A stretch of DNA of 64,000 bases, from positions 77,362,992-77,426,991 of the forward strand of contig NC_079498.1 in assembly GCF_030052815.1 (NCBI RefSeq), given 5' to 3'. How positions within the stretch are numbered: position 1 is the stretch's first letter; the number at the start of each line of letters is the position of its first letter. Shown here piece after piece: positions 56,495 to 64,000 of the stretch. The notes under the pieces were generated by a model, which searched no databases, was not told where the DNA came from, and saw nothing but the letters and a program-made list of their open reading frames with translations. Source of the DNA: Hevea brasiliensis (taxonomy: Eukaryota > Streptophyta > Magnoliopsida > Malpighiales > Euphorbiaceae). Both the position numbers and the translations under genes were made by a program.

Positions 56495-57682
56495 CTATGT
56501 TAACATTGGTGCCTCTGTCAATATAGCCTTCAACTTCTCAAAACTGGTCTGACACTTATCATTCCAGTCAAATCTCACATTCTTGTGTAACAACTTGGTC
56601 ATTGGAGCAGCTATTAAGGAAAATCCCTTCACAAATCTTCTATAATACCCAGCTAGCCTCAAGAAATTTCTGACCTTAGTTGTATTTCTAGGAGGCTTCC
56701 ATTCCATCACTGCTTCTATTTTCTTGGGATCCACTCTAATCCCATCAGCTGACACTATGTGTCCAAGGAATGCAATTTCATTCAACCAGAAGTCACACTT
56801 GGACAACTTAGCATACAGCTTCTTTTCTCTCAGGATTTGCAAAACAATCCTCAAATGCTCATCATGTTCTTCCCTGGTCTTGGAATACACCAAAATATCA
56901 TCAATAAAGACCACTACAAACCGATCTAGGTATGGATGGAAGATATGGTTCATAAGGTCCATGAATGCTGCTGGTTCATTTGTTAGGCCAAAGGGCATCA
57001 CCAAGAACTCATAATGCCCATATCGGGTCCTGAATGCAGTCTTTGGCACATCTGCATCCTTCACCCTCAACTGATGACACCCTGATCTGAGATAAATTTT
57101 TGAAAATACTCCTGCTCCGTTCAACTGATCAAACAGATCATTAATTCTAGGCAACGAATATTTGTTCTTCACTGTCATTTTATTCAACTGCCGGTAATCG
57201 ACGCATAACCTCAAAGTCCCATCCTTTTTCTTTACAAATAGCACTGGAGCTCCCCATGGTGACACACTAGGGCGTATGAACCCCTTATCCAGTAACTCCT
57301 GTAACTGGATTTTCAGTTCCTTCAATTCTGTGGGTGCCATCCTATAAGGAGCAATAGAGATTGGTGTTGTACTCGGCAGTATCTCAATAGCAAATTTGAC
57401 TTCCCTTGCTGGTTGCAAGCCAAGCAATTCTTCAGGCAACATATCTGGGAAGTCTCTCACTGTGGGTATGTCACACAGATCTGGCTTAGCCTGCTTAGTA
57501 TCCACCACATGTGCTAGGTAGGCTTCACAGCCTTTTCTCATAAGTTTTCTTGCAACTGTGGCTAAGATGACATTAGACAAGAAATCTGTCCTTTCCCCCA
57601 CAACTGTGATCTCATTACCCTCAGGAGTTTTCAAAGAAATCCTCTTCAACTTACAATCAACCATTGCCTGATGGTGCAACAA
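56495..57682 (-). pseudogene. Element A reverse transcriptase
   Basis: The longest open frame in the window (395 codons). Order: protease-RT linker ([20 protein letters not shown]), RT fingers ([20 protein letters not shown] and [20 protein letters not shown]), motif [18 protein letters not shown], the polymerase box [27 protein letters not shown] and the connection domain ([15 protein letters not shown]). Motif A reads [12 protein letters not shown] where the family has KIDLRSGYHQL, so the motif A catalytic aspartate is a tyrosine and the enzyme should be dead although the frame is open. Confidence 0.94.
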
Positions 57683-58396
57683 CCATTATATTCCCAAAAT
57701 CACGTCAAACTCATGGAAAGGCAACTCAATTAGGTCTGCCAAGAATTCATACCCCTGAATCCTTAACGGTTAACCCTTATACACTTTGTTCACCACTACA
57801 CTATGGCCTAATGGATTAGTGACTAGGATGTCTTGGTCACTCTCCCCTACTAATATCCTTCTTTCTATGGGTAGGTTGATGCAGATGTATGAATGAGTGG
57901 ATCCTAGATCCACCAATGCATGCACAGATGTATTGTAGAGGGAGAACGTACCCCTGATGATGTCTGAGGTATCTTGCTCCTCCTGAGCTCTTATGGCATA
58001 GGCTCTGGCAGGTGGTCTAACCTCAGGCCTCTCTGCTGGCTCAGATACAGGTCTCTGTGATGGTTCCACTGCCTCAGATTTGTCAGATTTCCTGCCTCTT
58101 TGTGGTACAGGAGCAGGTCTGTCTGCTTGTGTTGGAGCAGCTATAACAGTTCTGCATGGACAGTTCCTCAACTGATGCTCTGTCGACCCACACCTTAGGC
58201 AAGCACCAGTCACTCTCCAACACTCCCCCTTATGCCATTTCAGGCAATGCGGACATGCAGAAGATGCTGGGGTTGGTCCCCTGAACCCCATCCCTAGAGA
58301 GCTGCCCACTGATGGTGTGGACTGACCTCTCCTAGGGGTAAACTGTGGCCTGGGCCCCTGAGACTGACCCTGACCTTGAGGTTGACCTGAACTCTA
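57683..58396 (-). pseudogene. Element A gag zinc knuckle and protease
   Basis: In the same frame as gag and RT. The C-terminal gag zinc knuckle CLRCGSTEHQLRNC (around 58,205-58,160, C-x2-C-x4-H-x4-C) is intact and is preceded by CPHCLKWHKGEC. The protease follows with ALVDLGSTHSYIC (near 57,920), where the family active site is D-S/T-G, so the key serine is a leucine. Stops at 57,772-57,770 and about 57,687-57,685 (inside FDVILGI-WL) break the protease. Confidence 0.86.
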
Positions 58397-59221
58397 TGCA
58401 AGTGGACCTTTGAACTTCTTTCCTGGTGCAGGAGATGAGCTAGACTGACTCGGGCCCCTCTTCTGCTGTCTCTCTCTTCTGGTCTGCTCACTTATTCTAA
58501 CCTTTTTAAATTTTATTGCAACTTCCACTAACTTGGTGAAGTCTGTGATTGCCAAAGCAGTAATCATGATCTTTATGTTGTCATTTAATCCCTCTTCAAA
58601 TCTTTTACACCTCTTAGCTTCATTAAGGGTTATCTCCCTTCCGTAGCGGCTTAGTTTGACAAACTCCTTCTCATACTCCGCTACTGATAGCTGTCTCTGC
58701 CTTAGGTTAATGAACTCTCTTCTTCTCTCTTCTAGGTATACACTACCCACATATTTCTTCTTAAATTCTGAGAGAAAGAAGTCCCAAGTTATTACTTCTG
58801 GCTGCACTTTAATAGACACTGTATCCCACCATTGGTAGGCATCATCTTGCAACAGAGATACAATAGCTTCTAGGTTTTGCTCTGGAGTGTAGTGGAGTTG
58901 TTTTAAAACCCTTCCTATTATGTTCAACCAGTTTTCGGCTGCCACAGAATCATTTTCTTTCTTGCTAAAGAAATCCACTGCTCCAAATTTTCTCAATCTT
59001 TCCAGATGTGATTTCTGCTATGGAGGTGGTGGTGGTGGTGGCATTACCCCAGCCATTTGTCTGAAGAACTCGGCCATTTGCTGGAACATGGTCTGTGGAG
59101 GCTGAGTAGGCTCTATTGGAGCTGGCGGAGCTGGTTCTCCCCTTCCCTCAGTTTTGGCTACTGCAGGTGGAGCATGACTCTCCACTTCCTCCTCAACTGC
59201 CCTCTGAGATGTAGGGTCCAT
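58394..59221 (-). pseudogene. Element A gag, N-terminal and capsid region
   Basis: Starts at ATG 59,221 (MDPTSQRAVEEEVESHAPP), with a proline-rich N-terminus ending in eight prolines (MPPPPPPPP-like). A TAG at 59,020-59,018 follows. The same frame then continues through the capsid-like retrotransposon gag domain: FGAVDFFSKKENDSVAAENW, YTPEQNLEAIVSLLQDDAYQ, VYLEERRREFINLRQRQLSV and LSRYGREI. A second TAG ends the segment at 58,394. Both TAG stops are in frame, so one polyprotein ran from gag to pol in the ancestor. Confidence 0.9.
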
Positions 59222-59325
59222 ATCCTACTTAACAAAGACAAACAAATCTGTATTAATGTCACCTCGACTCTTACAAATGCAATGCATGGAATGGACTCTA
59301 TGTAAACCTAGAAACACCTAAATTG

Positions 59326-59338
59326 TGCTCTGATACCA
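59326..59338 (-). other. Element A primer-binding site
   Basis: The plus strand reads TGCTCTGATACCA, the complement of TGGTATCAGAGCA (initiator tRNA-Met type). It lies 5 bp inside the 5' LTR edge at 59,344. Confidence 0.88.
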
Positions 59339-59343
59339 CTAAA

Positions 59344-62343
59344 TGTGACACCTCTTACCCGTCTACAGTATAGCCGAGTAAGATATGTCACACAGTGTAC
59401 CGGAATACCCTATTTTATCTCAATCATTTTTATTCTTCCTTAATTTATTTTTATCATAGTTATGAAGTACAATATATTTCATTTAAGTCATTCATTGAAA
59501 TTATAATTTATTTGAGGTTTTGTAAATTTTATAGAAAATCCAGCAGATTGCCGGCTAAAAATGAATAAAACAGTTCTTCAGAACTTGTGAAAAACACTTC
59601 CAAAATTTTCTATCAATCCCAAACTACATTTCATCAACAAAATCTCAATATTTCTCAAATATACTCCCATTTCTCATTCATTCATTTCATATGATATTCA
59701 TATAAAAATCATAAATAAATATTCACTTTTTCATTCATAAACACAATTTCCATTATTTACATCAATACCCAAAATACATTACATAAGTCTTAATTACACA
59801 TGAGAAAATAAAAGTTAATTACAAAATACCAAAATAAAACCTAGTGTCCTACCAATGCACTAATGACAGTGAGGTGACACGGACATTATGCAGAGCTGCA
59901 GAAGGTCTCACCCAGTCTGTGGTCTACTTGGCTCTCTATCGGTCACTCTAGAACCTACGCATGGTAAAAAGCAACGCGCTAAGCAATAATGCTTAGTGGT
60001 GCCAATAATAGAATAAAATGAAATAATAGAAAATAAATATGCAGTGCATGTTCTGATGTCTTATGCAGATAATTTTTCGATCATTATTGGTAATCTTATT
60101 TATTATGTACTTGTTATATTCATAATTTCATGAAATTTTTCCACTTTCATTTTTGATTGTCCAAGTAACCTATCCTGGATGACTGGACTGAATAAACGGG
60201 TAAATTGGCATTGGGTATCAAGTACCTCAGGCCGTCACACCATCGGTCACATATGTATCTCCCGGTGTGCAACAGAACAGCTAATAAGCTGTAATAACAT
60301 TAGGCACAAGGCCAAGTATCATCACAATGTCAGAATGGCTAAAAACTATAAAATCATAGAATGGCACAATGCCATGTGCAGTACTGCTAACTGAACCCTA
60401 TTGGCATGCCAACCTATCCAAACCAATCTTACTAGGTGTACTATGGCATGTTACACTTTTAAATTTCACAATTCTTGAAATTTAAGTTTAAGTGTTACTA
60501 TTCATTTCATTAGTCAACTAAAATGTTGACTTTTGCATAGACAATAGGTACATTGGTTCTAATACTTCCAACATACCACATTTTACATTCTAAAGTTGTT
60601 GGTATTGGTTGCCAATACCATTTCTAAGCTTAGTGTTAGTTATTCACAATTTTCAAATTTCAAGCATTATGTTTACTGTTCCATTGGTCATTTGTACAGT
60701 AGGAATTTGGCAAAGTTGTCTTCATTAAAGTTGTTCCTTATTGTGTCTAGTTACATTTCTTTTTTTTTTTTGAATCTCTCCATTTGGAGTTTTGTAGCTC
60801 AATTTATGGCCTAAACACCATAACTGGCCGGATTGGACAGAATCCAAAATTCTGGGGAAAACTAGTTCTGTCAGATTTGGTAACCTAAGTTTGGTTGGTG
60901 ATTTGATAGATTATGGTCAGAATTTGGATTTGTGTTCTTCATGAAAGTTGTAGGTCTATGTCTCAGATTTCTACTAGTAAAATTTCAGTTCAATTGGACC
61001 TTTCTACACTAAGTTATGACCAAATGAATAGACACTATTCATTTGGTCATTCTGCCCAGGCAGAATGCAAGTCACCCGGGAGGGCAATTTTTAGGCCAAC
61101 TTGGTTTGGTTTTCTGGGCAGGGTTTCTTCACCAAAGTGGTGCCATTATGTGTCTAGTTCCATGTCCAATTGGCCTTGTACCAATTGAACCTCAATAACT
61201 CCATTTATAGCTGCCCAAATCTGCTGGACTCACATCCAGATCTGTAGGGCAGCCAAGGCAGCTCACCCAAATTCAAATACCAAGCCACAACTCACTTCAT
61301 TTCTTCATCATACACCGCCAAATGGTCACTAATTGACCATTTAAACTTTCATTCACCAACACATGAGCAAACCCTAGGTTTCTCCCAAACCCTAACTCCA
61401 CAATTTCAATTTGTTCCATTTTCATATTTTCTAGTTTAGATTAATGTTATAACAAAGAATATAAGAGAAAAATAAAAAAAAAGTGGCACTAACCTTCACT
61501 TAGTCACTTTCCAAGACTTAAAAACTTCTCTTTCTTCCTTTCAAATTGCTGCCCAAGGCTTGCTCTACTGGTAGGGATAATTTTTAATGAAGGCAAGTCA
61601 GGGTTTTGAGGTGGTTTAAGGTGGGAATTGAAGCTTTGATAAGCTTTCAATGGTGGTTTGGGTGTGGAAGGTGTTTCGGCTGGTTTGGGAAAAGGAGATG
61701 AATCTGAATGCTTTTTTTTGTCTTAATTATCGCTTTTTAATAGGTTAGCTTAATTGTGATTGATGAGGAAAGGGTTGATGACATCATGTGATGTCAAAAT
61801 TGTCATTTAATCTCATTTTCTTTCCTTTTCTTTTCTACTAATTTTCAATTTAATTTTTAGCAATATTTATTCACATTTTATGTCATAATAATTATTTACT
61901 TAACTGGAAAAGTCAGCCAAAAATCACCTCTGAAGGTGAAATGACCAAAATGCCCTCCGTTTGGCTTAATAGACTAAAATTTTCTGTACCGATTGAAAAA
62001 TTTTTCTAAGCATTTTCTTGGCATTCTAGTGCCATTGGAACCTCAATGACCTTTCTTTGGAGTCCCAAAAATTATTTTTTGAATTTTTCCCCTGGTCTAG
62101 GGCTCCTAGTTGCCAGAACCGCTACTTTCCACTGGGTTACCCATCGCTAGGACATCGGCTCATTTAACTTCGTTGTATTTTATTTTTAAAATTTTTCCTT
62201 ATTTTTTCTTGTTAATATTTGAGTTAATTATAGTTCCTCACTTTAGTTTAAATATTTTTTTTTCCGGACGTTCTAGCTATCTGGACCGACATTGGTCACC
62301 GGAACAGTAAAATGTACGGAGTTGCTACAGGGAGGGTGTTACA
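59344..62343 (-). repeat. Element A 5' LTR (3,000 bp)
   Basis: From TGTGACACCTCTTACCC to GGGAGGGTGTTACA. It matches the left LTR from 59,951 onwards. It contains the stem-loop block at 59,979 and the shared terminal tracts CACCCATCGCTAGG...CGGCT (approximately 62,136) and CCGACATTGGTCACCGGAAC (62,285). No gene is seen. Confidence 0.9.
59979..60002 (-). other. Conserved LTR stem-loop block, right LTR of A
   Basis: CTAAGCAATAATGCTTAG (59,979-59,996), a 7-bp stem with a 4-nt loop, preceded by AAAGCAACGCG and followed by TGGTGCC. Confidence 0.62.
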
Positions 62344-62594
62344 CGCGGCGTCACATTTTATGATTCAAAATTTGAGTTAGACTGACCTCGCAGTCATTCC
62401 CGAGAAGTTCACCCATCGCTGTGACTCCTGGCTCACTTAACTATCTGGCAATTACTAATTATTTTTGTTCAGGGCTTATCTAGGTGCCTTAGTTATGGTT
62501 CTAATTCTCTTAATTATCCAGACCGACACCGGTTACCGGAACAGTGAAATATACCAGGCTATACAACTAGGGGTGTTACAATTCTCCCCTCCTT
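62344..62594 (-). repeat. Element B LTR end and polypurine tract
   Basis: The LTR ends AACTAGGGGTGTTACA at 62,580 after the conserved tracts CACCCATCGCTGTGACTCC (62,410) and CCGACACCGGTTACCGGAAC (62,523). The minus strand then has AAGGAGGGGAGAAT, the polypurine tract. Confidence 0.82.
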
Positions 62595-62651
62595 AAAATA
62601 AATTTCATCTCAAAATTTTACCTGGTATCAATTTCTGAACAGCTGTGGGTG

Positions 62652-64000
62652 TTATCTCCTCATATCCTCCTCTCGTTCCCAAGTAGCTTCTTGGCCTGAA
62701 TGATGATTCCACGACACTTTCACTAATGGTATCTGCTTATTCTGTAGCTGCTTCACCTCATAAGCCAGAATCTCTATGGGTTCTTCCTCATATGTGAGGT
62801 CTGGATTCACCTCAATCTCTTCTACTGGTAGTACATGAGATGGGTCTGATCGATATCTCCTCAACATAGATACATGGTAGACATTATGTATCTTCTCTAA
62901 CTCTGGAGGTAATGCCAAACGATATGCCAAAGGACCCACTCTTTCCAGAACCTCATATGGCCCAATGAAACAAGGACTCAGTTTTCCCTTTCTGCCGAAT
63001 CTCATAATTCTCTTCTAAGGGGAAACCTTGAGGAATACTTTCTCACCCACTGCATACTCTATAACCCTCCTCTTTAAATCAATATAGGACTTCTGACGGT
63101 CTGATGCAGCTTTGAGTCGATCTCTGATCAACCTGATCTTCTCCTCAGTCTGCTGAACAATTTCGGGCCCAATCATCTTCCTTTCACCTTTTTCATCCCA
63201 ACACAAGGGAGTTTTGCACTTTCTGCCATACAAAGCTTCATATGGAGGCATTCCAATGCTTGATTGGTAGCTGTTATTGTAAGTAAACTCAATCAAAGGC
63301 AAGTGTGTGTCTTAACTGCCCTCAAACTCAATCACACAAGCTCGTAGCATGTCCTCCAAGATTTGAATTACCCTCTCTGATTGGCCATCTGTTTGTGGGT
63401 GGAATGTCGTACTGAAGTTCAATCTAGTTCCTAGGGCTCTCTGAAGACTACCCCAAAATCTAGAAGTAAACCTAGGATCTTTGTCAGATACAATTGATAC
63501 TGGCACTCCATACAGTCTTACTATCTCATCAATGTACAACTTGGCCAATCTTTCTAAACTGTTGTCCATCCAGACTAGTAGAAAATGAGCAGACTTGGTT
63601 AGTCTGTCAATGATGACCCATACTGCATCATGACTCTTCTGTGTCGTCGAAAGTCCCATCACAAAATCTATTGTTATTCTCTCCCATTTCCATTCTGGTA
63701 CTGGTAGTGGATGTAACAAACCAGCTGGTACTTGATGCTCTACCTTCACTTGTTGACAAGTTAGGCATTTGGAAACAAATTCTGCCACATCTCCTTTCAT
63801 ACCCATCCACCAGTAATACTCCTTTAGCCCTCCATACATTTTTGTGCCACCAGCGTGCATAGCAAAAGGAGACTCATGTGCTTCCTTCAAAATGATTTAT
63901 TTTAAGTCAATGTCATTAGGAATGCACGTTCTGCCCTGGTGAAGCAGTAGACCGTAATCTCTTATTGAGAATTCTGGTTTATTGCTCTGCCGGACTTCTT
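62652..64000 (-). pseudogene. Element B integrase with chromodomain-like C-terminus
   Basis: One frame in three blocks. Block 63,890-63,312: zinc-finger [14 protein letters not shown] and [18 protein letters not shown], then the full DDE triad in [24 protein letters not shown] and [14 protein letters not shown]. Block 63,302-63,015: FTYNNSYQSSIGMPPYEALY and EYAVGEKVFLKVSP. Block 63,005-62,652: GKLSPCFIGPYEVLERVGPL, HNVYHVSMLRRYRSDPSHVL and the chromodomain-like PLVKVSWNHHSGQEATWERE. The blocks are separated only by TAA (63,314-63,312) and TAG (63,017-63,015), both where A has tryptophan. This is the best preserved integrase in the window. Upstream of 63,890 the frame is decayed. Confidence 0.92.

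Larger units (their letters stand above)
38104..62343 (-). mobile_element. Chromovirus element A (Ty3/gypsy), hosting Y2 and C2
   Basis: Minus-strand gypsy element. The right LTR (5' LTR) is 59,344-62,343. The PBS is at 59,326. Gag, protease, RT, RNase H, integrase and a chromodomain-like C-terminus run down to 44,600, followed by a polypurine tract and the left LTR (44,537 down to 38,104, lacking its last ~608 bp). The integrase tail pattern (PLVKVLWRHH, then EATW) and 3-kb LTRs suggest the Tekay/Del group, which is an inference. It is split by solo LTR Y2 and copia C2. Confidence 0.88.
62344..64000 (-). mobile_element. Chromovirus element B, partial
   Basis: A second minus-strand chromovirus. 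It consists of a 237-bp LTR end (62,344-62,580) abutting the end of the A LTR, a polypurine tract, and the integrase with chromodomain-like tail. It continues beyond the window. It differs from A (B has no 75-bp insertion). Confidence 0.85.

Noticed and set aside
59018..59020. In-frame TAG after the gag proline run of element A as a programmed readthrough site
   Set aside because: The following codons (CAG AAA) do not match the known plant CAR-YYA readthrough context, and several other in-frame stops occur downstream. Simple decay is more likely.

Overview
The window is entirely retrotransposon-derived plant nuclear DNA. I found no host gene, tRNA, rRNA or CRISPR array. Chromovirus, Athila-like and Angela-like copia polyproteins, tRNA-Met primer-binding sites, multi-kilobase LTRs, TRIM elements and solo LTRs flanked by 5-bp target duplications all point to a large, repeat-rich flowering plant genome, probably a eudicot. 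The species cannot be named from this sequence. Almost every reading frame is broken, so most coding entries are pseudogenes.

Left nest (1-38,100). A plus-strand chromovirus RNase H fragment (1-402) is cut by a copia LTR (403-906). That LTR is cut by a second copia element, C0 (LTR 907-6,763, PBS 6,766, leader to 10,028). C0 itself carries a solo LTR of about 3.7 kb (1,878-5,613, TSD TAGTA) with a TRIM inside it (3,469-3,860, TSD AATTT), a reversed solo copia LTR (6,914-8,958, TSD TTTAG) and a second TRIM (9,456-9,847, TSD ATAAA). At 10,029 C0 is cut by a minus-strand Athila-type element: 3' LTR 10,029-11,713, envelope-position ORF, integrase, RNase H, RT, protease and gag fragment. At 19,716 the Athila gag is cut by copia C1 (plus strand). 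C1 is cut at 25,858 by a same-family copia in the opposite orientation, C1' (25,859-35,336, TSD CTGCA). C1 resumes and stops inside its 3' LTR at 38,100. None of the outer hosts resumes afterwards.

Right nest (38,101-64,000). A minus-strand chromovirus, element A, runs from a truncated LTR at about 38,104 to its other LTR ending at 62,343. Its left LTR holds a 4,057-bp solo LTR (40,458-44,514, TSD GTTGC). Its integrase tail is split by copia C2 (44,780-54,741, near-matching TSD GAGAT/TAGAT). Its gag, protease, RT, RNase H and integrase lie at 59,221-54,742 and its PBS at 59,326. A second chromovirus, B (62,344 to the window end, minus), contributes an LTR end and an integrase/chromodomain region.

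The most interesting signals are: (1) two arrays of inverted ACACGG/CCGTGT units in the Athila element, each just upstream of a TATA box, one in the LTR and one before the envelope-position ORF; (2) two copia copies, C1 and C1', sharing exactly the same protease deletion although one is inserted in the other; (3) a stem-loop whose stem changes compensatorily between three diverged LTR families; (4) a 75-bp GT-AG intron-like insertion in the integrase of A; (5) damage concentrated on CAG/CTG triplets in the youngest copia copies, which may be a basecalling artefact at methylated sites; (6) a TRIM with one chimeric LTR.
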